From the NCBI RefSeq assembly GCF_964204645.1, contig NC_134025.1:26690001-26754000 (forward strand): a stretch of DNA of 64,000 nt, given 5' to 3'. The stretch comes from Tubulanus polymorphus. Lineage: Eukaryota > Nemertea > Palaeonemertea > Tubulaniformes > Tubulanidae. A program made the translations under genes and the position numbers. The notes beneath the pieces are model-generated. The model had not been told where the DNA came from and did not search any database. It saw only the letters and a program-made list of their open reading frames with translations. Positions 46,906-59,328 of the stretch are shown in pieces; within the stretch, counting starts at the first letter, position 1, and each line of letters begins with the position of its first letter.

Positions 46906-49900
46906 ATGGCCGACGAGCAGCTTCAAACCCCCCAGCAGCAGCCGCAGCTAAACGAGAACGCTATATACTCGGCACCATCGATGGAAGAACAACAATCTAC
47001 AGAAAATAATCAAGTTGTTACCCAAATACAAGTGAATGGCGTCAATGGAGAGGTTTCGAGTGATATTTTACAGCGAGCGATGGCTGAAGCGTCCGCCGAT
47101 GGTAGTTTCGATCAATCCACGGATGTCGCGTATACAACGCCTCAAATCATCATTAAAGACGCTTCACCTCCGGTCGATGGCGCGGTTGATACTCAGACAA
47201 CTTTGATGGCTATAAGCAGTAATGCCGATGGTTCTGACGGAACGAGCTATACGATACCACCGGGCCATATTCTACAGACGGAAGACGGAATTCCGATAAC
47301 CATTAATGAAAATGGCGAGTTCGTCGTCGTTACTAATGTTAATCAGGTTGATGACAACACTTCTGCGGCGCCGACGGACACCGAGAGTTTACCGATGCCA
47401 ACCGCTGTGGTAACTTCAGATTCTGGTGTATCCATGATTGTAACCAATCCAATTAATACAATCACCGAACAGCCATCCCAACAGCCGAATGAAGCACCCG
47501 GCACACCGACCGTATCGGCCATCGTAAAAGATGATGAAAACAGTAATCCTTTAGATCAGAATGATGAAGATGACGCGCCTCCTTTAGGATCGTCAGAAAA
47601 TCCTATCCGAATAATTCAACAAGGAAATCATTATACGTCGATGCAGCAATTGACCCCGGATCAGCTGGCTCATATTATGCAGGTTTTACAACAACAACAG
47701 GTCTCTAAACCGGTGCAAGACGTTTCACCCGGTTCGACGACGCTATTCAACCCAGAGACTAATACTCGAATCGTTTACCGAGTTATTTATCCATCTGAGC
47801 TTCATAAATCATCGGATAAAAAGACACCGACGCAAACGCCTAAAAAAATTCAATCGTCGATGTATGTCCGCGGTAGAGGTCGTGGACGGCCTCCGGGATC
47901 GGGACGCGGGCGCGGACGTCCGCCGAAAAATATCGACTCGAGTAGCCAAGAACCGTGGGAGAGAATCAACGACGATTCGATCGACAGCGTGGAAATGTCT
48001 CGCGAAGAGAAGGAACTGAAAAAGAGAGATCGGCCGAAAACTCGCTCTGGACGCGTTTCGAAACCTCCGCGTCACATGGTGAAAGATTATCGCCGCATTC
48101 ATCTCGTCGAGTGGGACGAGGATTACGATGATTCCGATGCCGGATATTCCGATTTCCATGAAGAAGAAGCGCCTGAAAATCAAGAACTAGAAGATACAGA
48201 GTCTATCAAGTCTGGTGACGGTAAGTTCCATAGAAAATGTATGCGAATAAGCCACAGTTCTTTCTCATTTAACACAAACAATATTGATATGTCCATGTTA
48301 ACATTTTTCTAGGCACTGGAAGCGTGTTTTTCAAAGCTCGAAAGTACAAATGTAAATCGTGCGATAAAGCCTATATCAGCCGGTTTCATTTGGGTCGACA
48401 TTACCAGTTTAATCCGGATCACGGTGAATTATCGGAAGACGAAGAGGAAGATGACATTCAAAGCAATGATTCATGTATGTTTTTCATTCTAGAATCTTAC
48501 AATTGGAGTGAAATAAGCTGTATCAGTTTTCTAAAGATTCCAGATGTTATTAAGAGAGCGATATGCGAAATGCAATTTTCATGGCCAGGGATCAAAGGGT
48601 AAATCCTCAAATTGGAGGTAAATCCTCAAATCTTGGTTACCACCATAGTAACAATCAGGTACCATGGTTAAATAACTGACAAATTTCAAAATGTTATTTG
48701 ATTATTTTGTCCTCCCATATCCAATGAAAATCAGCCCGAATGAATATTTTCATTGATCCTAACTGAATGATGAAATTAAAATGTCCGATGGTCTCAATCT
48801 GTACTTAATTGTTAAAATTTGTTTGCAGTTTCGAACAAACCGAAGAAATATAGTTGTGACACTTGTGGAAAGGGTTATGTTGCCAGAGCTGGACTTGGTA
48901 AACATTATCGAATGTTCCCGAATCACGGAACTTTAAGTGCGTTACATTAATACCGAGACATTTTTTATCTATCGTTACATGTACCGGTGAAGTCATAACA
49001 TTATTTCTGTTTGACTTATAGCTGCCAATGGTATGGACACTCCGAAGGCTTCTGGATCATTTTACCGAAGCGGCACTGAATCTCACGCTCGAAGAAAAGC
49101 CAGATTAAAGGAGGTATGAATTCTTGAACAATTACTTAGATTGTTGTTGAATTCTGGGTATTCTTCACTGATTTTCTGTTATTCTAGTTGGTTCGACAGT
49201 GCGACGACGAAGAACTGATGGAAATTGTATTGCCTCGATTGTCGAAAGTGATCACTCTTTGGGAGTTTCTACTGATGAAAACTGAGAAAGGTGTTCCATT
49301 GAAACCACACGTTCCGGATATATATAAAGAATTCGAATCTTTGCACAGACAGATTCAGAAGATATTCAAGAGTTGTTTGAGGCCACTTTCACCAGATCAA
49401 CGACCAGATTCTAAAAAGAACATAGTTGAGGTACGTTGACACCTTTAACTCTGAGACTAAAACGTTAGATTATCACTCCTAGCTCTTCCTGCTCTAAGCA
49501 TTAAGCTAAAATTATGAAATTCTCTGTATTTAGGTAAAAAATGCAGCTCTGGCAGAAAGTTTCAACATGAAACAGGGCATTTATGAGGCAAATGATATAC
49601 CTTTAACAGACCAGGAATTCCACTATAAACATCAACCAACACCGGGCAGTAGTAGTATGGCTACTAAACGAACATTTGACCAAGTTATCTCTGATCGGAT
49701 GATCGCATCCCTTAAACGACCACGATTTGAGTCAGATTCCCTCGAAAAATCGAATGGTTTAAATTCCGATACGTTATTACTACCGAATAATATTTCGTCG
49801 GATCTCGGTGATGAAAGCTACATTTTGGCTGCAGCTAAGTCGGCAGCCGCTTCCGTACTGAATTCGAGGAGTGAAAGTTTCGCCACTAATAATATCGTTA

Positions 49901-50847
49901 AGACAACAACAAACAGTAATGTTAACGCCATGGAAATGGAAGAGCAGGAAACAGAAGAGCCTCAAACAGATGTTATACAGATTCTGGATGAGGTTTCTGG
50001 TGCTATTCTGGAAAAAACTGTTCATCGAGAACCGAAGATTAACAGAACAGAAGCTATTATGAATACCACGAGAGTTGATAATTCAGTCGGTGATAAAGAT
50101 CCGATTAGAAATCAACTCATTGACGAGAACGCTACTAAAGTTCTGCCCGTGTCTTATCCTCTTGTCAGCAACAATGAAAACGAAATTATTCAATTCAATC
50201 TCGATGACTTGCAGAAGAAAGTCGAATCGATGGGTTCTACAGATACTATTAAAATTGAAATCGATCCCGCGACTTCGTCAAATATCACCTGTCCTAAAGT
50301 TGAGGATACTGTCCTAAATGATCCTCAGTCCAATGTTGAACATAATACGAAAGAAACTGATATTGAAAATGAAACAAAAGAAACTGATTTTGAACACGAA
50401 ACGAAAGAAACTGATCTTGAGTACGATACAAAAGAGACTAATTTAGTTGCGAATAATTCACCAGATACTGAGCTGAAGGCTGAACTCCCGAGTAATAATA
50501 CGGAGTCAGCTGATAGCAACAACGCTGTTTCAATGATGGATATGAAATCTTCACAACAGTTTTCTAGTGATAAATGTGTTCCACTGCCACCTGCGGACGT
50601 CGCGCCGTCGGAAACAGCTCGCCGGGAAGAAGAAACGAGCGAAACGAATACAATACAAGGTCATTTAATCGCGCCGAATATCATTCAAACAACAGACGGC
50701 ACGATATTCATCCAACGAAATGATGGTACAATGATGCAGTTACAGTCGTCTAGCGGTGAGGTGATCGCGTTAGAAACTTTACAAGCGTTAGTAGCGATGG
50801 ATCCGACTCAGTTACAGAATGTGCTGGATCAAACAGAAAGCTCTTGA
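46906..50847 (+). CDS. ZNF839: ZNF839-like nuclear protein, two C2H2-type fingers and AT-hooks
   Basis: Seven exons join in phase: 46906-48220, 48313-48474, 48829-48936, 49022-49113, 49188-49430 and 49534-50847, with a long first exon. The product is large, acidic and low-complexity. Features in order: a Gln/Asn-rich start, IPPGHILQTEDGIPITINENG-like segments, two AT-hook-like GRGRGRPP repeats near residue 325, and two atypical fingers, CKSCDKAYISRFHLGRHY and CDTCGKGYVARAGLGKHY. Each finger ends in a proline-histidine (NPDH, FPNH) in place of the second normal histidine spacing. A conserved helical block (LMEIVLPRLSKVITLWEFLL) follows, then a TKETD repeat, then a tail (IIQTTDGTIFIQRNDGT). ZNF839 is the best match by fingers and by its neighbour CINP, which is adjacent to ZNF839 in human. 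AT-hooks and fingers imply DNA binding. Confidence 0.75.
50348..50452 (+). repeat. In-frame 30-base tandem repeat, four units
   Basis: Four units encoding TKETD followed by five variable, mostly acidic residues (IENE, FEHE, LEYD style) lie in the last exon of the ZNF839-like gene. Period is 30 bases, so copy-number changes keep the frame. Confidence 0.85.
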
Positions 50848-52091
50848 TAAAATGTTTGTTTCGTTATGCGCTCGAGTCGAACGTGACTTATTGTGTGTCG
50901 TGTTCGTATCTAATTTCGTTATTGAGACTTAATTTCATGGAAAAATTGAACTACCTGGTATGACTAAATATTACTTTTGCTACAAGACATCCCTATCCAT
51001 TTGTACTAAAGTTCAATTTTGATAATGCACCAAAATATTTGATCTGAAATGAATGATATATAAGATTACTTGGAAGAATTGATTTTGTTCAGCTTATTGG
51101 TAAGCATTGTTTTAAATTTTTGGACATTATATATTTATATTAACTAAATCAAATTACGTGGAGCTCCTATTCGACCTTTTGTATAGAAAATTATATAAAT
51201 GAAATAATTTGTACATAATAAATTGAATGTATCTCTTTTTCGTATCTTGATATGTAAAATTCATTCAGTTTCAATATATGTTACGCGCTGGTTCTTGTAT
51301 ATCCATTGGCAGCTGGTTGAATATATGTAATAAATAACAATAATGTAAATATAATGTGTAATAGTAGATGTTGTTTAGAGAGATACGGAAATTATTATTA
51401 AAACTGTATTATTATCATTTAATTAAGCCTCTTGTTGCCCAGACTTACTGAGTTTATGTTAGTTGTTATTATGGTACCTCTAATTACATGTATAACGATT
51501 TTCAAAAAAGTTTCTTAATCAATTCATGTTGTAATGATCGCGACAAAATATTTTTACTTCCTTGGATGATCATAAAAATTAAATTTTTTCGATTGCGTTT
51601 GGTACCACTGCTACAATCAAAGTTGAAACAATAAACATTAACTTGTAAATATGAAATAATTTTTGCATTTTCCTTTCACTTCTACGGTTGTCAGTGTTGA
51701 TATTTTGAATTTTCCGTTTGTTTCTTACTTTACAATCTGCTTAATTCAAAATTCATCTGGTTTACAGGAAACCCGGTCAAAAGTAATTTTCTTGTACATG
51801 TATATTGATGAACAAATGGACTGCAAATACTGTCTGGATTAGACCAAACTCCAGATTAAGCCGATCCGGATGCGGATTTGATTGAACATAGATTCTCTCA
51901 ATTGCTGATGCTGTGATAGTCGGAGCCATGCCAAGTGTCATCTCCATTTTGGGGGTATGCTTTGTAGCGGTTGAAACTGCTGCATACACGCCCTGATAGT
52001 CACTTCATAAAAAGTACCCTTGTAAATAAAAAAGTGGGAACCTACAAATCTATGTAGTACAAAACATAGTTCTTTTGGTGGTGTTTGAGTT
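50848..52091. other. Convergent 3' flanks of ZNF839-like gene and CINP
   Basis: The region is very AT-rich and holds several AATAAA signals for the plus-strand gene (for example near 51218 and 51331). A minus-strand open frame at 51777-51989 contains short words that resemble CINP exon 5 (IYVQSN), and could be a fragment of a duplicated CINP exon. Otherwise nothing is seen. Confidence 0.4.
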
Positions 52092-53050
52092 TTATTTTAA
52101 TCCCGTATCGATTAACATACTTTCTAACATGAATTTACTATTGGATTGTACGTATATTTGATGGATCCAGGCAGCACTATATGTCATTAATAAGTTTCTA
52201 TCCGTTGTATGTGCCACATTCTCTTTAATTGTAACCTTTACATCGTATTCCTTCGTATACATCTCTACAATCTCCGATGCAACATCAGCTGAATTATAAA
52301 CATTACTGACAGTTAAATATAGATACTTCAAGCAATACGAACACGTCCTCATCTAAATGAACTCACCGAATCTGCTCACCGGCCAAGTTAAAAAGAGTGG
52401 AGCTGTATCATCACTTTGTTGATGGCTATCTAGTTCAGCTATTCCCTGTAAAGACTGGACGACACGTTTCATTTTTGAAACCACTTTCTCCTGAAAGAAG
52501 AAAGAGATAGTTATCGATGTATCTTATGTGCAGAGTGACTGATCTTCATGTTAATACTTTACCATCGAGAATATAATTTTTTCTAATCCGTCACAATGAG
52601 GTTGTAACTCATCTGGCATAGCTGATGATTGTTCAGAATCACTATTTGTTGCACTTCTGCAATCGATTGTATTTAACAATTACTTAATGAACTGTTCAAT
52701 TTTGAATGCGCTCTACTGAACTGGTACTTACGAGATTTTGATGTTTGATATGCTACTGATTAAGTCTGCCCCTTGTGATAATAGCTTATCCCACTTAAAT
52801 ATCTGATTGTGTAGATCAGCACAACTATCTTTCACTTTACGGCTTATACCTGTGAGGTTTCCTTGTTGTTTGGGTGTACGACTTTCCACAACTAAATTAC
52901 GTTTTGTTAAAAAATTACATGTTTATTGGCAATTAGCACACCTTGTAATTTACTCAACCTTTCAATAATACAGTAGAAGCATATTATACCTTTGGCAGGT
53001 GAGAATGATAACGAATTGTTTGCAGCGCCATTTGATTCCTCTTTGCTCAT
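52092..53050 (-). CDS. CINP: Cyclin-dependent kinase 2-interacting protein
   Basis: CINP binds CDK2 and the ATR-ATRIP complex and acts in replication-checkpoint and origin functions. In later work it is also linked to ribosome assembly. Five exons join in phase: 53050-52990, 52891-52732, 52656-52563, 52490-52377 and 52288-52092. Matching family features are TPKQQGNLTGISRKVKDS followed by WDKLLSQG, an acidic Ser-rich linker, a coiled coil (LQPHCDGLEKI, VVSKMKRVVQSLQGIAELD), PPLF-like APLFNL, and the C-terminal block EIVEMYTKEYDVK, VAHTTDRNLLMTYSAAWIHQIYVQSN and LESMLIDTG. Length of about 207 residues matches. It faces the ZNF839-like gene tail to tail. Confidence 0.92.
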
Positions 53051-53586
53051 CTCGCCAATTTACTGAAAAAATGTCAAGATGCGTTATCATCTGGATGTGT
53101 TACCATATCAAAGATGAATAATACATTATCAGCATTCCTCAAATCAAATTTCTTTTCACCATTTTAATCCACATTGCGAGTAGGCTATTTGTGAATTTTT
53201 CTTTTCTCTCAACGTCTGCAACACTGTTTTGAACCATTATGACACAACCAAGAATAGGATAATTACTAACAACCCGAAATCTACAAATTGCTAAAAATGT
53301 TTTTCTTTATTTAACTGCTCAACAATGTAAAGTAATCATTAGGCTTCACAAAATGCATAACATAATTTCAAATCGAGTGGTGATAAGATACTAATCATTT
53401 GAATGAGAGAAAATAACGATTAATGCTTATGACAATGAGAACAAATTTATCCTAATATTGGGTAAACTTGCGGCCGGTTAGTTCTAAGCGCATTCTATTG
53501 TAACATTCTGAAAGAGTTCAGTGCAGAAATGAGTACAATAATTTCAATAAACGAGTCCTTTTCTTTACAACATGGCAATCATCTTA

Positions 53587-54255
53587 TCACAAGTTTGATT
53601 CACAGTACTCATGTAAACTGTTAGCGCAATCTCCTGCCTGTTTGTTATTCGCTTTACAAATGTCCTTCAGCCATTCAATAAATAACTCGTCATTCTTTTT
53701 CAGAAGCAGATATTGACCCAAAATAATATAGGCCTGAAAGAGATACAAAAATATTACAAACATTTAAGATATCGATGTGTATGTTATACTATGGCATTTT
53801 CTAGTGAATTCTATAACTCATCCTGATTGGGCAGTACTGATGTTGAGCATGCACACTAAGGTATTGGACTGCGCTAAACCTAATCCTAACCCTAAAATCC
53901 TTACTCTGACCCTTTTTTCTATCAATCTATGGTATTGGCAAAATAGTGTTTACTAGAATAATACCATTATAAGCAAAATATCCACTTCCTTAAAATAGAC
54001 AATGATCAACAATTGGCCGTTCCTAAATCATTTTCAATTCTCTATGTAAAGAAGATGGGGAATAATTTTTTGGCCATGCTCGAGATGATTTGATCTAAGT
54101 AGAATCTACTTCGGTGTTTGTGATTCTACCTTATCGCATCCTTTGTTCTTCAATCGTTCACCGAGGACTCCACCGATTCCAGGCAGTTCAGTCACAGGTT
54201 TATCACCCATTGGTTCCGATACAAAATTCCGATGTTTTGCTGATGTTGACGACAT
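53587..54255 (-). CDS. BANF1: Barrier-to-autointegration factor (BAF)
   Basis: BAF is a dimeric chromatin and LEM-domain-binding protein needed for nuclear envelope reassembly. It has two exons: 54255-54130 encodes 42 residues ([13 protein letters not shown], then [10 protein letters not shown], the helix-hairpin-helix DNA-binding part), and 53733-53587 encodes 48 more, ending CESNL. Total about 90 residues, the usual length. Conserved sites visible are the N-terminal Ser/Thr cluster ([11 protein letters not shown]) used by VRK kinases, GIG of the hairpin, and [14 protein letters not shown] of the LEM-binding surface. It lies 537 bp upstream of CINP on the same strand. Confidence 0.97.
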
Positions 54256-55562
54256 ATTCTGAAAAAAAAAATAAATGTTGATATCACTAACTTGTTTCTA
54301 ACTTGTGAGGGCAAGGTATTTATTCGTACAAGGGGTATAGTTAACGAATTACCTTGACCTTCTGGTAGTACTCTGTTCCTTAAAAAATCAGCAAATTGAT
54401 TGTAAATGGGAAACTGTAAAAATATCCGTTAACAGGACTATATATTAACTCATCATCACAGCTTACGAAACTGCTTTAAACAACACTGATACTGATATTG
54501 ATAGCGCAACTGCCACATCACGGTGGCGGGGTGACCTAACAAGTAACTGCTGCGGTGAGACCCTAATGATTGTTCTCGTTTATTTCTCTTACATTTTCAC
54601 TTCATAAGCAATCTTTGTTTGTTAAGATTATGATGAATTAAACAAACAAAAGTTTGAATCAACACGGATTTCTATTCAGACTGAATAAAGATATGAATTG
54701 GATTGTCCTGCTGGCGAGTGCCACACCGTCGTCACCAGCGCAGGCAGTGGTGTCTATGATGATGGAGAAAGAAGACCGGCGCTGCATGGAGAGATCGACA
54801 CCCAATTTAAATGCATTAATCAGTTTAGTTTAGGGATATAGTTACCTAGTTCGGTGTATGTGATTATTGTGCCGACTAACGGTCATATATACATATATAG
54901 CGGAGAAATTTCAAGCAATAAGAAAAGTTTTTGACCGGGAAAACCTACTTGTAAATACGGTCAATGTTGACTCAGGGTGCGTAATCAATCAATGTCAGTC
55001 GGTTCGAATCCCGAATATCGTATTAAAAATCGTCTTCCGCTTCCAATATGAAAAAATGAATCAGGACAATAATGTGGAAGTAACTGAAACCCGATAACTT
55101 TGCCATTAGAAATTAGGAATAAATTATAAATCCTCTTTCGCTGGAAAAGCTTCAGTCAAGCTAACCATACGTTTAAGCATAGAATTTATGATTTTCTTGA
55201 CAAACAAACTTTGATTAATTGTTCACCAGTCAGGAAAATTTGTCATCAGGAGCTAATCGTAAAGTTTGCTTTTTGCGAAGTGAGGGCTCTTCATTCAGGT
55301 GAACGTTTTGAAGCAGTGAAATAGAAACCTACCTTACTTTCCGCTTAATAAAATGAGTTAATGATGTTCTTGACCCTCGTTAAACAAATCTATTTCATTT
55401 AATTAATTATCCGTAATTTAATCAATTCATTTACACCGCAAACAGGTGTCTTTTTGTTCTTTGCGTCAGAGCAATCGGTCCCTTCTAGATCCAGAGTACG
55501 CGGTAGTTTGCTGGCAATAAGGAGAACTCTGTTTTAAATGGTAGAACGGGTATTCAGACAAT
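54256..55562. other. Intergenic, no supported gene
   Basis: This stretch contains the BANF1 promoter at its left end. A tRNA B-box-like word (GGTTCGAATCC) at about 55003 is isolated and lacks an A-box. No exon or element is supported. Confidence 0.4.
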
Positions 55563-55793
55563 ATGAAGGTTTACATCAGGAGAAAAATATCAGCAATTAT
55601 CTGGATTATCATAATGGCTATTTTACAGATCTCGGTGTATGATAGTAAGTTGATCAACATAAGTTATAATTAGACGAATGGGACTCTTACATATCTCACC
55701 GGATGCGCGAAATTTGCAGAATTATTTTACGTATATTTCTTTTCAGATGTAACTCATCCGGCATCTCGAAACAGTAATTATTACATTAATTAA
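55563..55793 (+). CDS. Possible short membrane or secreted peptide, two exon-like frames
   Basis: Exon 1 (55563-55644) starts MKVYIRRKISAIIWII, a basic stretch then a hydrophobic core, which reads as a signal peptide or signal anchor. It ends at a good donor (GATA/GTAAGT). An acceptor (TTTTCAG) at 55746 leads in phase to a 14-codon exon and a stop, giving about 42 residues. A second acceptor (TATTTCAG) near 55966 leads to another short frame. It may be the 5' end of a gene whose body has been lost, or a chance arrangement. Not recognised. Confidence 0.3.
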
Positions 55794-55978
55794 TTAATAA
55801 TTTACACTATTAATTAATGCGGATCCATTTAGTTTATTTTCAAGATATTCGTTACCTTCCACTGATTCCTCGAAAAAGACAAATAAATAACTAACTAAAT
55901 TGAATATGAATTCTAAATATTTTACTGTATCATACATTTGTTTATTGCGAACTATCATATTTCAGGAGGTCATGGTGG

Positions 55979-56028
55979 TAGTTTATCACAACAATTTGGT
56001 CGCTAGTTTATCACAACAATTTGGTCGC
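55979..56028. repeat. Perfect 25-base tandem duplication
   Basis: The unit TAGTTTATCACAACAATTTG plus GTCGC occurs twice back to back with no mismatch, indicating a recent slip or duplication. Confidence 0.9.
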
Positions 56029-56249
56029 TGATCCCTGTACAAAATAAGAACTTACTCAGTATAAATCTCCTTATACATATTTCCATAATATTTAATCAAA
56101 ATAAATCTTTATGCAATACATTTATCTATTTATTTAAATTGTTCTTTTTTCTATTGGCCTTTTAATCATATAAGCTTATTTCAGGTGAATATATTTGATT
56201 ATATTTTCCTGGAATTTCTGTAGAGATTATCCACCGCAACACATGCTCG

Positions 56250-58137
56250 TTATTTAGGAGGAAACATTTGCCTTTCGTGCTTTTCGACGAAATCTCTGAT
56301 GGTATATTTGGTAACTTTGTCGTTCAATACGGAAGCTTGTTTGCTCTGGGGATCGATGATTGCAACGAGTGGAATCGCGTTCATATCGATGTGGAACTGG
56401 TCGCATATTACTCTTACCAGTGAACCATTCTCAACCTTTGAAATTGGAAAATAATGTTTACTTTTCAATGTTAACAAATCTTATCATCAACGTTAGTAAA
56501 TTTAACGATCAAACGATCTTGCAGAAGTTAAGCTGGCCATAAAAAAATTCACTTTAGAGGTCAGACATGCCACTTTACATCACCGTCCTACCAATATATA
56601 GGATAGAACATACCTTTCCGGAGTAGAAGAAAAACAAGTCCTGTTTTTCTCCTTTTTCGTGATATTTTAATGCAACGCCGTAAAGTGACGTTTCAGCTTC
56701 TTTTAATTGTGCGCTTGAACCGTCTAAATACAAAATATCGAAAATAATTCAAAACAAATATCAGCGCTGATGAAAATCCACCAATTAAGGCCTAAAATCG
56801 ATACCTGTGACATAAAGTAAAAATCTCTTTTTCGTCAGTTTGCTCAAGTGCTTTGAGGTTAATTCATGTACCGGTTTGGGAGGCCACGGAAAATCCTACA
56901 ATTACGAATCAATTACGTTTTCTTCAATACCTTCACTACCAATCACTTTGAAAACGCTAGTCATTACACTTACTTTGCAGGTTGGATCTTCCCTGAGGTG
57001 TAGACCACCTTCGGAAGTTATAACATCGAATTTCTCATTCAAGACTATCAAACGTGGGCATTCTGAAATAATAGATGCTGTCTTACATCCGTTTCATTGA
57101 TTAGATATTTACTCTTCTCTTGCTTGCTTTACGTCGCCCAGGTCTTGGTTCCCCCAAGACTAACCCTATTTGATTACTGACCTGTTATCGCTAACGACGC
57201 CTTCAAATTCATCCTCGATTCGATATCTGCATACTTGATGTAAAACCAAGTCATGCCACTGATATACTCTTCAAACTGGCATTGGTCGTCATCTGTACTG
57301 ACAAATATCAACTCGAAGTTTTCCCCACGCAATTTTAAATCGCTATACATTGTGTGAACCAGTGGAGTGAATTCATGTGATGGCGGACACTATAAACAAC
57401 ACGGCCTTACGTCAGAAAATCTGCATTATCTATTTCGTAAAAAAAAAAACGGTCTAATATAAGTTACCTTGTAGAAATGTGCGGAAAAGAAGAGACAGAC
57501 GATTTTTCCAGTAATGGCCGAGAATGGAACAGCGACTTCATCGCATTTAAATGTTTGACAGATCTTCGCTGTTTCTAGAATTGTTTTCACTCGTTTAGGC
57601 TTCCACGGAAATTCATTGCCGTTTGGGTCATCAATGATTTTATCCTTAGCGTCCTCACAGATTGTCTCCCCAGTTATTCCGTCCACTAGTACCAGAGACG
57701 GCACTTTAGTGACAGAAAATTTTTCTTGAATTGCTCTCTTAAAACAAAAAAGAACTCTTTTAGAATTTACGTTTGGAGCGCTTTATTAAACAATAAAAAA
57801 ATAACCTCACCTGACGTTCCTTTTCCATCGGATGAAGAGCCAACCAAGGCATCAATCCTAGACAATCTCTCAAATTACCCGAATTCCGATCAGCAGCTAA
57901 CAATATTACTCCAAAAGGATTTTTCAAGTTGTTCTTGTTATAAGTCCGATAAAATTCAACCAACTTAGATGTATATAGTCTACACGATTCAGACCCGGTC
58001 GTCGAAAAATACAAACCAACCACTTTAAACGCGTGAATGACTGTTTTAAGCGGCACATTTCTGCCTCTGGCGTCGATAATTGAATCCCCTAAAATATCGA
58101 ACACCGTCCTATTTGCATACGTGAATGATAGACTCAT
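56250..58137 (-). CDS. Nucleoredoxin-like protein with degenerate thioredoxin sites
   Basis: Seven exons join in phase: 58137-57811, 57737-57468, 57389-57182, 57062-56974, 56895-56815, 56723-56614 and 56435-56250, giving about 420 residues. The plan follows nucleoredoxin/tryparedoxin: an N-terminal domain (VVGLYFSTTGSESCRLYTSKLVEFYR), a middle domain (VCLFFSAHFYK/CPPSHEFTPLVH, where the split is an intron) with the family signature SVTKVPSLVLVDG and GNEFPWKPK, and a C-terminal domain with PLVAIID. Each site that would be WCxxC is altered: TGSESC keeps one cysteine in domain 1, and domain 2 has KCPPS, with the resolving cysteine replaced by Ser. It therefore probably cannot act as an ordinary disulfide reductase. 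A scaffold role, as for nucleoredoxin with Dishevelled, is possible. Confidence 0.8.
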
Positions 58138-59328
58138 TATGAAAGTACAAAAACGTCATTCATGGATTAAATTAGAAAACCATAAAACCGCTACTAAATT
58201 CACTTAACGAACGAATCCAACTGTGATGCACTGCATGAGGTATAGAAAGCAATTCTGAAATTCTTGTTTGGTTTTTCTGTTATAGAGAACGTGAGAATTG
58301 TTTGGTTGGTAATGTGGATATTTATTTCCAAGTCGTCAATGGTCCTTATGTGTTTGAGTAAAACCTTCCTTTTTAAATATGTTCAATATAAGAGAACAAG
58401 TTATAATTCCCAGCTCTTATACAAAGTACAAACACAGGAATTGAGTTTACTGTTGGGACTCGCGTATTTCGTAATGAGGTCATTATAAAATTGATAGGCC
58501 CCAATTACCCAGCATGAAATCACTCCCTCACAGGAAAGAAAGTACACCTACCCGAAATGACGCAAAACAACGGGCTTGAAAATGATTTCTTTTGAAAATG
58601 CAGTTTTATCCTATCGCACCTGGACGAACAGTTAAAACAAAGCAGCTTCCTTAATCTAAAACTTCCTTCAATTGATTCACGGCAACCTTTTTCGTCAGAA
58701 ATATCACAATTTATTAGTCATCGTTATCACCCATTTCGTGAACTACAGGCGATGATGGTTAATACAGTTTAAAAAGACCGGTTTTAATGACAGAATGGTA
58801 TCATAATATTCCATTAATTTTTTAGAACCGATTAGAAACGAAGCGCCATACCCACTTTTCTGTTTGAAAGTTTTTAGTATAAATTATAGATAAATGACAA
58901 ATCAAAATAATCTTTACGGATCAGAAAGGTTTCGTCGCTTAATCACTGTCCATATTCGGTCACTGGAAAATGTAAATTGACTAGAACTATATAGGATTAA
59001 TCGACGTCCCCGGGGTAATAAGCGAACAAGTCCAGCGACGTGCATTAGTCGGCCGTGTTTACCAATTACACACTAAACGGCCGAACCTAACTTCAAATTC
59101 AAACATATATTGGATTTACTTGAGCGATTTTCAGTTCAAGACTTCTGCAAGCACCCAATACACATTAACGAATGACTTGTTTTCCAGTACTGTGTACAGG
59201 TGTAATAGAGGTAACCTCGGATCCCGTGTACATATTCAGGCATAATCATATACGTATATGTGTCCGACGGAAAATGACGGATTAGTGTGTAAAACATTTT
59301 TTAAGGGAACCACATAGAGGTGTAGAAA
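58138..59328. other. Divergent intergenic region
   Basis: Nearly 1.2 kb separates the nucleoredoxin-like gene from the WD-repeat gene transcribed in the opposite direction. It holds both promoters. I see no coding exon, RNA gene or repeat in it. Confidence 0.4.

Noticed and set aside
47809-48183. Minus-strand 124-codon frame
   Set aside because: Antisense shadow of the AT-hook region of the ZNF839-like gene.
53880-53900. CCTAATCCTAACCCTAA, resembling an interstitial telomere repeat
   Set aside because: Only about three imperfect units; too short to mean anything.
54996-55020. GGTTCGAATCC, a tRNA B-box word
   Set aside because: There is no A-box, no cloverleaf and no second copy near it, so it is probably a chance match or a tiny SINE scrap.
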